DNA of 32,187 nucleotides, taken from positions 1 to 32,187 of the forward strand of contig DATCTT010000062.1 in the NCBI GenBank assembly GCA_036567845.1, written 5' to 3'. Positions 7,413 to 15,963 of this stretch are shown in pieces (within the stretch, counting starts at the first letter, position 1; the number at the start of each line of letters is the position of its first letter). The notes beneath the pieces are model-generated. The model searched no databases and was not told the origin of the DNA. It saw only the letters and a program-made list of their open reading frames with translations. The stretch is from MWAR01 sp036567845 (GTDB lineage Bacteria; Muiribacteriota; Ozemobacteria; Ozemobacterales; Ozemobacteraceae). The translations under genes and the position numbers were made by a program.

Positions 7413-7937
7413 TCATCGGTCCGTAATCCGCGTGGCATCAACCTTGAGAGCGTAGGTTTGAACCGGACTGGTCCGGGTCATCTGAAGCGTGATGAGAATC
7501 TCAACGGAATCCCGTGTGTAGGCCCGGTGTGACAGCAGGCGGTAGGTCGTCGAGTAGTCGAACACGGTCAGGGGCGCGAGAGCCGCGGCATCGCCGTTCC
7601 GCAGGATCGGGTCGCCCTGGAAGACAGCCAGCGGCAGGGGGCTGTAGTTGAACAGGGTCGGCCGCTTGACCGGGTCATCCCAGGCGAACTGGAAAAAGCA
7701 CGCGTGATAGAAGTCCTCGGGAAACCGCTTGAACTTCAGGAGAGCAATTTTTTGCAGCCCCGTGGCGAGCAGGTCGGCCTGCACTTTTTCCAGGATCTTC
7801 GGATTGACCGACCGGCTCTGAGAGAAGGTGCTGAGATACGACGCTCCCATGACAAGAAGCGCCGTGGCGATGGCCAGGACGATTACCAGGGCCATCCCGC
7901 GGGACGAGTGTCGGGTCCGGCAAAAGAATCTGTTCAT
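7413..7937 (-). CDS. PilX/GspK-like minor pilin
   Basis: A 174-residue protein with a prepilin-like N-terminus: a basic leader of 14 residues ending S-R-G, then M-A-L-V-I-V-L-A and a hydrophobic helix. The +5 position is Ile, not Glu. Lack of Glu 5 is characteristic of GspK-type tip pseudopilins and of some PilX proteins, which cap the fibre. The protein is short for GspK (about 300 residues), so PilX is the better comparison. The start overlaps the previous gene's stop by 4 nt (ATGA), indicating coupled translation. The flanking PilV-like and PilW-like genes make a minor-pilin role the natural reading. Confidence 0.82.
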   Translation of the reverse strand: MNRFFCRTRHSSRGMALVIVLAIATALLVMGASYLSTFSQSRSVNPKILEKVQADLLATGLQKIALLKFKRFPEDFYHACFFQFAWDDPVKRPTLFNYSPLPLAVFQGDPILRNGDAAALAPLTVFDYSTTYRLLSHRAYTRDSVEILITLQMTRTSPVQTYALKVDATRITDR

Positions 7938-8524
7938 GGGGTGAAGTCCACGGCGAAGGATACGGCCTCAACCCGTCGTTGTACGTTGTGGAGCGTTTCT
8001 GTCCACCCGACGACAACGTGGATCTTGACCACGCGGTGTGGCAGTGCCAGGCCATCGAACCGCCCGTTGCGGTCCGTCGCGGCCGAGAACCGCCAGGTTG
8101 CCGGCGAGTTCCGGTTATATTCGGGGGGAGAGGTCGTGATGTCGAGCTCACAGGTGGAGAAACTCACCGACTGTTTGACGAGCGTCGCACTCACAGCATA
8201 ATCCGTGCTTCCGACCCGGATGGGACCAAGCGGGATGCCGAGGAGAGGGGCGGTGAAGGTAACGGGCGTCGTTCCGGGGAGCGATGTCAGGAGTTGTGAG
8301 CACGAAGCGACGAGGAAGCGGTTCATCGTATCCTCGAGCAGCTGGATTCCCTGCACCATCCGGAAATCCTTCTGCGTTCCGCGATGGCCGAAACTGATCA
8401 GTCCCGAAACGGAAAGCAGGGCGATGACGAGGATCAGGAAGGCGAGGATCAGCTCGATCAGCGTCGTGCCGATCCTCGCCTTCCGCGCGCCCATCGCGCC
8501 GGGTCCGCTCGGGAATGCGCTCAT
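7934..8524 (-). CDS. Type IV prepilin-like protein, PilV/PulI class
   Basis: A 196-residue minor pseudopilin. Its leader is longer than usual (18 residues ending in R-I-G) and is followed by T-T-L-I-E with the conserved Glu at +5 and a hydrophobic helix (about residues 20-42). The first mature residue is Thr instead of the common Phe or Met, which is tolerated by prepilin peptidases. Two Cys in the C-terminal domain (about residues 95 and 124) could form a disulphide. Its ATG overlaps the stop of the giant upstream gene by 4 nt and its own stop overlaps the PilX-like start by 4 nt, so all three are translationally coupled. Confidence 0.88.
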   Translation of the reverse strand: MSAFPSGPGAMGARKARIGTTLIELILAFLILVIALLSVSGLISFGHRGTQKDFRMVQGIQLLEDTMNRFLVASCSQLLTSLPGTTPVTFTAPLLGIPLGPIRVGSTDYAVSATLVKQSVSFSTCELDITTSPPEYNRNSPATWRFSAATDRNGRFDGLALPHRVVKIHVVVGWTETLHNVQRRVEAVSFAVDFTP

Positions 8525-11500
8525 CGACCCTGGTTGGTCCGGTCGATGACGCGGATGTCGAGGCGAGTCCGGAGAACCTCAACCAAACAGTCGAGAACGC
8601 GCCGGTTTCTCTTGGCGCTCGCAAAGGTCGGCCTGTTGGCATCGGAAGGCCATCCAAGCGCCTGGTCATCGATCGTCAGCTTGATGTGGTAATCCGTTCC
8701 CGGCTCACGGAAGATATACCGGATGTTCTTCTGAGTTGTCCCGTCGGCGAGCAGGTCAGCGCCCTTGGTCAGCGTGAAACTCACCGTCGCGACGCCGTTT
8801 GTGTTGTCGCAGGCCATCGCGGTGAAGAAGGTCGGCACGTCGATCTCGATCTGGGCTTCATCCGTGCCGTATGCCGACAGCTTGCCGACGACGTCCAGTT
8901 TTCCAGGCACTCGGAATGCCGGCGCAAAACCGGCAATGCGCATGCCGCTCCAGATCTGGACGCCATTGTGATTGGCCTCGGACTCGCCGGCAGCGAACCG
9001 GTACCACTTCGTCATTTTGTCTGGCAGGATGTTCGTCGGGGCATAGTAACTCACCCCTTCGTTCTTGGCTTCTTCGCCCTTCACAAAGGCGTTCGGCCGG
9101 TCGTTGTCGCGAATCACGATCTGGCCCTTGAGGAACGGCGAGTTGATCTCGGGCGTTTGAAGGCCGCATGCCTCGGCCCAGGTCAGGCCATACCGGAAGT
9201 TCTGGTAACCGGGCGTGTTGTTCGCGTAATCAAGGGGCATTTCCGGACTGTTGTTCGCGGAGAAGGCGGCATTCTGGCTGAGTGTCGAGAAGGCGAGGAT
9301 ATACCGCCGGTAGGAGAAACATTTGTTGTAACTCGCCGGGGAGATCCAGGGAACCGTCGTCCCGAAATCCGCCTTCACGATGTCACGCTGTTCGAGCGCC
9401 CATTTTGCCGTAGGCCCGGGAATCGCGGTGTTCGGGTTCGTCCGAAACAGGTTGTCGGCGGATGTCGGCGCTCCTGGTAGCATCTGTCCCGACAGAAGCG
9501 GCTGCAGATACCGGAAGGAGGCAAACCGCTTGTTCGGATTGTGGCTCACCCTGCAGCGCGGCTCCACCGAACCGAAGAAGGGATCAGCCCAGGTCAGGAG
9601 CGACGGATTGTCGGTGGCGAAATCGTTGCCCATCGGGTTATTGTCGGCGACGACGTATTCGATAGCAAACGGATTCTGCACGGGCGGATCTTCGACGTCG
9701 GCAAGCTTTTCCCCCGTCGTGCCGTACAGATAGTTCGGAGTCATGAAGAACGCCTGGACGGACTTTCCGGCATCGAACGGGTCGGGGAACGTCTCGGCCG
9801 GCCCCGTTTCATCGGTCACCACCACTTCGCACTCGGCGGCGATCTTGATCGTTTTCGGCATGGTGGTCAGTTCCCAGTCCGTGATGAGCTCCCCGTTCAT
9901 CCAGTAGGTCTTGGGAATGTAGGTCTGATACGAATAGGAGCGGCTGCCGCTCACCTGAAGGGTATAGGCCCGGGGCTGTGAGGGAATCGGGAACAGGGTT
10001 TTGATGTCGGAATACGCAAGGAGGGGAGCCGTCGTGATCGCCTGCCGGCTCACCAAACCCTCTGTTCCGCGTTTGAGCTCGGCGGTCCAGGTGAAGCTCG
10101 GCTCGCTCATCCATTTCAGGGTGCCGGCAACCATACGGTTGTCGTGCGGATCCGGCGGATTCGTGCTCAGCATCGAAGCCGGCAAATCGCTTCCGATGGC
10201 GAGACGATCTTTATTGCGGGAGATATTATAGTCAGAATCACGCAATTTGAACGACCAGTTCCCGATCTTTTCGGGAATGACGAACCGGGGCCCCGTCGGC
10301 TGTTCGATCGAGGGGTTGCAGTAGCTTGTTCCCCCGTCCATCGGCGTCTGCGGGCGGTACTGGTAGCCGGTGCCGGAAGGCATGCCGCTCATGATCATGC
10401 CGACGCCGCCGGGAAAGTTCACGAGCGGAACGGTCTGGATGTGGATATCCACCCAGGAATACCCGCTTCCATCCTGACTTTTCGCGACGAGCTCCCCGGA
10501 CAGGTATTTTTCCTTCTCGTCCGACAGCACGCCGACCTTGTCGATGCTGGTGTAATCGTAAAACTTGAAGGTGCACCGGCAGCCGATACGGTAATCGCCG
10601 CCCGGCAGGTTCACGGGAAGCTGGTAATTGGTCGTGGGCGTGTTGTCGGCCTGCTGGTCGAGCAGCACCTTTCCCGCACCGCCGTTCATCTCGACCCCAT
10701 ACCGATCCTTCAGCTGGATGATCTTCCAGTAATATTTGATAGTCGATTGTTTGGTGGTCGACGGGAAGCCGCCGATCCAGGTGTCCCCGTCCTGATCGAC
10801 GTTCGTCGAACCGACATTGACGCCGTTGACGTCGAACCGGGGGGAGTTTTCGACCTCGAAGAAATACGTGTTCGTATCGGTGAAGGGGGCCCGGGCCTTC
10901 TCGAGAGCCCCCGTTGCCCCTTGGGCGAGAGGTCCGACGATATCGATGGACGCGTCCTTCCGGTTCACTTCGGGCGGCGTGGCTACGTTGATCGTGGCGA
11001 GCTCGGCGACGCAATTCTCATCAACGGCCCGGGTCCCGGGCATGAGGCTGGGGTTTCCCTGCCAGATCCAGGTGCTCCGGTCGGTTGGTGTCCGGGAGAT
11101 GAAGGAGCGCTGGTAGAAGTTGGTGCCAATCACGACCTTCTGGGAAATCGCCTTCGGCTCACCGCCGGCGTAATAATCGCGCTTGAACACGGATTTCGTG
11201 ACGAGCTGGTTGAAGTAGGCCGTATAGATCGGAGTTCCGAGAACGTCCGTCCCGGTGCGGGCATAGCTGACGGCGTCGTTCGCGGTGAAGCTCGTCGCCG
11301 GATTGGCCGGCTTGCGCTCGGTGCGGACCAGATACAGGTTGCCGTAACCGTCCGCGCTGATCGAGTCGGGAACGATGCCATCGGCATTCACGACGATCTG
11401 TTCGGGAATCGACATCGTGCCAGCTTTCTCGTTGCGGATGAACTTGAAAACGCGCTTCTGGCTCTTGTCAAAGGCATAGACGATACCGCCCGTCTGCCAC

Positions 11501-12633
11501 CACTGGTCGGAAACGGCCACGTCATCGAGGTTCGTGATCCGGAAGGGCACGTTGACCTTGGCGAGCCAGTTGTTGATCTCATCCTTACCGAGGAGGTAGA
11601 CCCAGTCGCCGTAAACCCCCGACTCAATGCCCTTGGAGCTGATGGCAATGGAGCGGGTGGTCAGGTTCGTTGGGTCCCCGATGATTGTGGAGGCAGCCGT
11701 CGGCCCGACAAGCGTATAATCCCTGCTGCTGGGCTCGCGCTGGTACAGATAGGCTTTGTTGAGCTTGGTCGAGTAGGCGAAATCGACGAAGGGCGGCGTC
11801 TCGGAGGGCATCGGAACGTCCGGCTGGGCGCGCTGGCACCCGTCGGGACATTCGTGGATGCGGCTCTGCGTCGAAACGACCCGCGTCTTGACGCTGGCGA
11901 TGTCCTGGGGATACCCGGTGCCATTGAGAATTGAACGGGCGACATCCCAGCGGTGCAGGGAGATGTCCTTGAAATCCGCTGTGATGTTGTCACGAACGAC
12001 CCAGTGGGTCCAGCCGCCATAGTAGCTGGTATAGTCGCGGACGCGAATGAAACTATGATAATAGCGAGAGATATCTATCAGGCAGTTTCCCGGCTTCTTG
12101 GGATCCCCTCGGGGGCGCCAGTAGCACGGATAGTCCCCGTTGTATCCATACACACCAACCATGTAATGGGCGGTGCAGTAATCATTTGGCCCGTGGGGCC
12201 CGATGCCCGTGGGGGACATGAAGCTCCGGCCGCAATGATACGAGGTGATGATCTTCTCGTCCCACCGCTCACCCGGATAGCCAACGCAAGCATTCTTCCA
12301 GTCAACCGTGTTGACCGGCACGGACACCTCGCCGGTGACTTTCTGGTTCAGCCGGGTCTTCCCGACGAAGGTATACAGCCATTTTTCGATGCCGTTGCGG
12401 TCCGACCAGGTCTGGCAGGCCGCGATACCAAACGCCGAGTCGCCTGGATCATACAGCCGGCTGACCGGCCCGTTGGTGAGATTGTTCAGGGCATACACGC
12501 CCTGCGCGGGACCGCCGCTGATCAGAAGATAACAGTCCCCGTTCTGCTTGTAAAAGGCATGCTGGGCGTGGGCGGGCAGCAGACAGAAGATCATCACCGC
12601 CATCAGCAGGGTCATGCGGATCGTTCTTGTCAT
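8521..12633 (-). CDS. Giant exported protein with propeller-like region, PilY1-like in context
   Basis: A 1370-residue exported protein of unknown family. Residues 1-24 are a signal peptide ending A-H-A. The first 270 residues are rich in aromatic residues and hold nine Cys, suggesting a disulphide-stabilised module. About residues 275-480 alternate short beta strands with phrases such as V-Y-L-L-G, V-Y-A-F-D and G-N-L-Y-L-V that look like beta-propeller blades. The long C-terminal half is beta-rich, with an Asp-Gln-Asp-Gly-Asp calcium-type loop near residue 615. I placed the start at 12633 because GGGAGG lies 6 nt upstream; ATG 12639 and 12654 are in frame but overlap or precede that site. 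It is followed, with a 4-nt overlap, by three pilin-class genes. That setting is the one occupied by PilY1 tip adhesins, but no homology to PilY1 can be claimed by eye. Confidence 0.85.
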   Translation of the reverse strand: MTRTIRMTLLMAVMIFCLLPAHAQHAFYKQNGDCYLLISGGPAQGVYALNNLTNGPVSRLYDPGDSAFGIAACQTWSDRNGIEKWLYTFVGKTRLNQKVTGEVSVPVNTVDWKNACVGYPGERWDEKIITSYHCGRSFMSPTGIGPHGPNDYCTAHYMVGVYGYNGDYPCYWRPRGDPKKPGNCLIDISRYYHSFIRVRDYTSYYGGWTHWVVRDNITADFKDISLHRWDVARSILNGTGYPQDIASVKTRVVSTQSRIHECPDGCQRAQPDVPMPSETPPFVDFAYSTKLNKAYLYQREPSSRDYTLVGPTAASTIIGDPTNLTTRSIAISSKGIESGVYGDWVYLLGKDEINNWLAKVNVPFRITNLDDVAVSDQWWQTGGIVYAFDKSQKRVFKFIRNEKAGTMSIPEQIVVNADGIVPDSISADGYGNLYLVRTERKPANPATSFTANDAVSYARTGTDVLGTPIYTAYFNQLVTKSVFKRDYYAGGEPKAISQKVVIGTNFYQRSFISRTPTDRSTWIWQGNPSLMPGTRAVDENCVAELATINVATPPEVNRKDASIDIVGPLAQGATGALEKARAPFTDTNTYFFEVENSPRFDVNGVNVGSTNVDQDGDTWIGGFPSTTKQSTIKYYWKIIQLKDRYGVEMNGGAGKVLLDQQADNTPTTNYQLPVNLPGGDYRIGCRCTFKFYDYTSIDKVGVLSDEKEKYLSGELVAKSQDGSGYSWVDIHIQTVPLVNFPGGVGMIMSGMPSGTGYQYRPQTPMDGGTSYCNPSIEQPTGPRFVIPEKIGNWSFKLRDSDYNISRNKDRLAIGSDLPASMLSTNPPDPHDNRMVAGTLKWMSEPSFTWTAELKRGTEGLVSRQAITTAPLLAYSDIKTLFPIPSQPRAYTLQVSGSRSYSYQTYIPKTYWMNGELITDWELTTMPKTIKIAAECEVVVTDETGPAETFPDPFDAGKSVQAFFMTPNYLYGTTGEKLADVEDPPVQNPFAIEYVVADNNPMGNDFATDNPSLLTWADPFFGSVEPRCRVSHNPNKRFASFRYLQPLLSGQMLPGAPTSADNLFRTNPNTAIPGPTAKWALEQRDIVKADFGTTVPWISPASYNKCFSYRRYILAFSTLSQNAAFSANNSPEMPLDYANNTPGYQNFRYGLTWAEACGLQTPEINSPFLKGQIVIRDNDRPNAFVKGEEAKNEGVSYYAPTNILPDKMTKWYRFAAGESEANHNGVQIWSGMRIAGFAPAFRVPGKLDVVGKLSAYGTDEAQIEIDVPTFFTAMACDNTNGVATVSFTLTKGADLLADGTTQKNIRYIFREPGTDYHIKLTIDDQALGWPSDANRPTFASAKRNRRVLDCLVEVLRTRLDIRVIDRTNQGR

Positions 12634-12661
12634 GGTCATCCTCCCTTTTCTCATTATCCGG

Positions 12662-13741
12662 TCACCGCTGAGCGGGGACGCCAGGAATGGGGGAAGCGGC
12701 GTTCGGGTCCTGGGACAGACGGGCCCGCTCCTGCTCGAAGTCCGCGTAATCCTTGATGAACAGCATGTAGCTGTTCTTGAGCTCCTCCGGAATCCGATAC
12801 TGGGTGAACATCTTCCGGGCCACGGCGGCCGTCAGATCCTGGCCGCCATACAGGAACAGATTTCCCGGCGAGAACCGGGCCAGCCCGTTCGGCACGTAGG
12901 GCCGGACCTCGAGCTGCTGCTGCAGCATGTCGATCATGTTCTTCATGCGCTGGGGAGCGAGATGCGTCGCGGCGTCCACCTTGGTGCCGTCCGCCATAGG
13001 AATCATACCTGGAGGTATATTTTCCCAATTGCAGAAGTGATGGAACAAGGCCGCCGTCGTGGTATCGAACGTGCCGCTCTGGCGAGGAATGCAGGCAATG
13101 CTGGAATCGAGACACACGGCCGTCACAGCAAAGGAGGCGTCGATGACCATCGATACCTTGCTTTCCTGCGCCGTCTGGGCAATAAGCTGGGAAATCTCGT
13201 TTTTAGCCTGGGCGACCTCCCGGTCGGTATCCTGTCCCGAGAGATACACCGGGGACAAGGCGCTCTCCTGCGCGGCGACAATCTCGCGATCGACAGCCTC
13301 CAGGGCCGCCTCACAGCTCGCCAGCTCGGCACGGAACCGGGCGTCGAATTCCTGCATCGTCCGGTCGTGATCACGCAGCGGAGCCGTTCCCGAGGCGGCA
13401 TGGGAGTATATACTGTTCATGGTTTCGTCCCACCGCTGGAGAATCTGGGATCGCTGTTCCAAAAAGCGTGTTCGCTTTTTCGCAATGCTCGCCGCTGCAG
13501 CGGTTGCTTTTTCCCAGCAGGCTGCCAATTCGTTCTGGATCTGCTCGCGAGGCCGCTGGGCGATATCAGGGCGATACAACCGCCCCTGAGTGTAATCGAA
13601 ATTCGCCAGTCGCGGGTGAAGGATCAGCAGCAGCCTGGTGTCGACGGTGGCGCAACCGCCATTTCCAGCAGCATGAGCCACGCCGCCGGCAAACGCGACC
13701 GACATTCCCAGGAGCACGACCATCCGTTTCATCAGAGACAT
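12662..13741 (-). CDS. Skp/OmpH-like exported coiled-coil protein (second of a tandem pair)
   Basis: A 359-residue exported protein. After the signal peptide (ending A-H-A-A) comes V-D-T-R-L-L-L-I-L-H-P, then a long charged helical region (about residues 65-190) with coiled-coil character, then a closing strand S-M-V-I-D-A-S. This strand, two long helices, strand order is that of the periplasmic chaperone Skp. The C-terminal 150 residues are extra and unknown. The upstream gene is a paralogue sharing V-D-T-R-L, H-P and the V-I-D-x-S strand. The ATG at 13741 overlaps the previous stop by one base (TGATG); an in-frame GTG lies one codon earlier. The giant protein gene starts 28 nt downstream. 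Acting as a chaperone for it is an inference. Confidence 0.8.
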   Translation of the reverse strand: MSLMKRMVVLLGMSVAFAGGVAHAAGNGGCATVDTRLLLILHPRLANFDYTQGRLYRPDIAQRPREQIQNELAACWEKATAAAASIAKKRTRFLEQRSQILQRWDETMNSIYSHAASGTAPLRDHDRTMQEFDARFRAELASCEAALEAVDREIVAAQESALSPVYLSGQDTDREVAQAKNEISQLIAQTAQESKVSMVIDASFAVTAVCLDSSIACIPRQSGTFDTTTAALFHHFCNWENIPPGMIPMADGTKVDAATHLAPQRMKNMIDMLQQQLEVRPYVPNGLARFSPGNLFLYGGQDLTAAVARKMFTQYRIPEELKNSYMLFIKDYADFEQERARLSQDPNAASPIPGVPAQR

Positions 13742-14499
13742 CACTTGTTTCCCCCCCCTGTCATCAGCCGGGCCGCCTCGAGCCGCATATCAAGCGCGCC
13801 GTAGGGGACCGGGGTCAACTGCGGATCACGGAGCGCCCAGTATCGCTTCGCCTGCAGCATCCATTCCTGAGAAATATTTCCCTTGTTCGGGAACGTGTTC
13901 CGCCAAAAATAAAAATGGCAATTCTGGCCCAGGACGGCAGGGTTCCCCTGCGGCGGATATAGGGGAAACAAAGCCGACACATCGATGACGGCCACGGCAC
14001 GTGAGGCCTCCCGCAGCCGGCGGATCGCCGTTCGCAGATCTTTCGAAATCGTCTGGATCTGGGGCAGAATAGCATCATAGCCAGTCATGCCAAGTCGGAG
14101 CGGAACCTCTTCAACTGTAAAACGACGCTCTCGCTGCTCGCTCAGTTGCGCTTCGAGACGATGCCGACGTTCGAGATAGGTCTTTTCGAGTTCCTCCCGC
14201 CGGGCGCCGGCAGCCCGTTTCATCTCTTCACCGAACGCCGCCTGGAGGCTCGCAAGCTGCCGGGTCAGGGAAGCAATCGCCCCCTCGACCGCCTGCGCCG
14301 TCTCTCCATCGGCAAGGGGTTCGGAAGATGTACCCCGGAAGCGGCGGGTCGCCGGGTCGAATGCCTGCGTCAGGGGATGTGCCATCACCATGAGTCGGGT
14401 ATCGACCATCACGGCCGTCTGGGCACGTCCCTCGACGGTACACCATCCAAGACACACCAGCACCAGAATCAACGGCTTCATCCAAGCAACGCGGGTCAT
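13741..14499 (-). CDS. Skp/OmpH-like exported coiled-coil protein (first of a tandem pair)
   Basis: A 252-residue exported protein that opens the pilin operon. The signal peptide (residues 1-25, ending G-R-A-Q) is followed by V-M-V-D-T-R-L-M-V-M-A-H-P, a highly charged coiled-coil region (about residues 65-140), and the strand A-V-A-V-I-D-V-S before a Pro-rich C-terminal tail. This resembles Skp and the next gene, which appears to be a longer paralogue. I chose ATG 14499 because GGAGG lies 5 nt upstream and it starts a clean signal peptide. The frame stays open to 14649, but that extension would put 50 non-signal residues in front. The intergenic region upstream is AT-rich and divergent from the next plus-strand gene. 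Confidence 0.8.
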   Translation of the reverse strand: MTRVAWMKPLILVLVCLGWCTVEGRAQTAVMVDTRLMVMAHPLTQAFDPATRRFRGTSSEPLADGETAQAVEGAIASLTRQLASLQAAFGEEMKRAAGARREELEKTYLERRHRLEAQLSEQRERRFTVEEVPLRLGMTGYDAILPQIQTISKDLRTAIRRLREASRAVAVIDVSALFPLYPPQGNPAVLGQNCHFYFWRNTFPNKGNISQEWMLQAKRYWALRDPQLTPVPYGALDMRLEAARLMTGGGNK

Positions 14500-14700
14500 C
14501 GGATCCTCCGTCATCACGCAAAGGAACAAATAGGCGGATTTGAAGCCGCCCTCTCTTTTGAGACTACCACGATTTATATATTGTATCAAGAATAATAAAT
14601 CATCCCTCCCTGGACAGGAAACAAAGATCCCAACAGAATGACGCATCACCCCGTTCCGGGGTTCACGAAAACAGTATCTCTGGACGGGAATCGTGCTACC

Positions 14701-15495
14701 ATGCCGTTCATGTATCCTTCAGCCAAGCGCCTTTCCGGCCGCAGATTCTCCCGTTCCCAGATTCCGCTGCTGCTGCTCGTCTGGGCTGTCCTATTTCCGG
14801 GAGTCCCGTCCCTGCACGCCTGCGACGACAGCCTGATCCAGATTCTACATGCGGCGAATCCCGAGGAACAGCTTGCGAACCAGATGGGCCGGCTCATCGC
14901 CCACGTCAAAACTCTGGGAGAGCTGATCAGCCGCTGCGATTACCAGAAATCCCGCGAGCAGCTCCTGGAATTGATGCAACTCTGGCTCGCGTTTGACAAC
15001 GGCTATCTGATGCAGCCGCCGTTCCCGGTCGCCGACATCTCGGTCTGGCGTGGACAGAGTGCACGAATTGCCCAGCGTATCGGTGCCATTCATGCAAAAT
15101 TCCGGGAAAACCGCTTTGATCGGGTCCATCCCGACCTGGACTTTCTTGTCACGGACCTGACGGACCTGTATGCGCAGAACATCGGCCAGAAGCCCCTGTT
15201 CCGCGCCCTCATCCGACTCGACGCCCTGGCCGCGAGCCTCAACCCGGCACTCGAGGACACGGCCCGGATCGCTTCTTCCGCAGCCCTTTTCGCGGAGGCC
15301 CTTGGCGAATGGAAAGCCCTCGACCCCGATCCCGCCCATGGGGCGGCGTTCGAGGAGCTCCGGCTGACCGCGCAGCAACTCGCCGCCACCGGAGCTCCCG
15401 GAGACCTGCTGCGCCGCAACGATCTGTGCGAGCGCATCAGGACCTCCTACGAAACCCTCAAACGCCGTTTCATCCTTTCCGCAACGACCCGCTGA
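14701..15495 (+). CDS. Exported helical protein of unknown function
   Basis: A 264-residue protein with a signal peptide (basic to about residue 17, hydrophobic to about 33, ending L-H-A before Cys-Asp-Asp). The mature part is almost entirely helical, with regular Leu and Ala spacing and few Gly, and matches no family I know. The start is uncertain: ATG 14701 and ATG 14710 both precede the signal peptide, ribosome sites are weak, and the frame is open to 14638. It is transcribed divergently from the Skp-like/pilin operon, and its stop is separated by one base from the stop of the convergent maoC-like gene. Confidence 0.75.
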   Translation: MPFMYPSAKRLSGRRFSRSQIPLLLLVWAVLFPGVPSLHACDDSLIQILHAANPEEQLANQMGRLIAHVKTLGELISRCDYQKSREQLLELMQLWLAFDNGYLMQPPFPVADISVWRGQSARIAQRIGAIHAKFRENRFDRVHPDLDFLVTDLTDLYAQNIGQKPLFRALIRLDALAASLNPALEDTARIASSAALFAEALGEWKALDPDPAHGAAFEELRLTAQQLAATGAPGDLLRRNDLCERIRTSYETLKRRFILSATTR

Positions 15496-15496
15496 G

Positions 15497-15925
15497 TCAT
15501 TTTTTCATCAGGGTGGCCTTGCCGTCGAGGATCAGTTTGCCGGCCTGGTTCGTAACGCTGGTCCGGAGGATGATGCGACTCTTCTCGTCGATCTTCTCGA
15601 GCACCTCGACGGTGGCCGTGACGGTGTCACCGATCTTGACAGGGCCGAGAAAAGCCAGTTCCTGCTTCATGTAGATCGCGTTCGCACCGGGCAGCTTCAT
15701 GCCGAGAACCGCCGAGATGAGGCCAGCCGTCAGCATGCCATGGGCAATGCGCCCCCCGAACGGCGTCTTCTTCGCATACTCCTCGTTCACGTGAACCGGG
15801 TTGAAATCCCCCGTCAGGTTCGCGAACGCCATGATGTCGGCATCCGTCACCTGTTTCGAAAGCTCGGCCTTGTCGCCGACCTTGATGTCCGCATACGCCA
15901 GCTCTCTCGCCGTGATCTGTTCCAT
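15497..15925 (-). CDS. MaoC-like (R)-specific enoyl-CoA hydratase
   Basis: A 142-residue single hotdog-fold protein that should hydrate trans-2-enoyl-CoA to (R)-3-hydroxyacyl-CoA or the reverse. The hydratase-2 active-site motif is present: G-D-F-N-P-V-H with Asp 40 and His 45, followed by the G-G-R-I-A-H-G-M-L helix. Length fits PhaJ-type proteins. AAGGAG precedes the ATG. It is the last gene of the acyl-CoA dehydrogenase/ETF operon, 38 nt after the ferredoxin-etfA stop, which suggests it acts on the enoyl-CoA that the dehydrogenase makes or consumes. The gap contains an AT-only stretch (15948-15958), so a separate internal promoter cannot be excluded. Confidence 0.92.
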   Translation of the reverse strand: MEQITARELAYADIKVGDKAELSKQVTDADIMAFANLTGDFNPVHVNEEYAKKTPFGGRIAHGMLTAGLISAVLGMKLPGANAIYMKQELAFLGPVKIGDTVTATVEVLEKIDEKSRIILRTSVTNQAGKLILDGKATLMKK

Positions 15926-15963
15926 GATTTCTCCTTGCGACCTGTCTATTTATATATTGCCCG

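Noticed and set aside
10144..11934. Open frame of 596 codons on the plus strand inside the giant exported protein gene
   Set aside because: It is antisense to a gene with a signal peptide, ribosome site and operon context, has a low-complexity Arg/Gly/Val/Asp composition and is expected from codon bias in GC-rich DNA.
14649..14664. Short palindrome ACCCCG-TTC-CGGGGT upstream of the divergent exported protein gene
   Set aside because: The loop is only three bases and no T-run follows on either strand, so it is not a terminator, and there is no second copy to suggest an operator.
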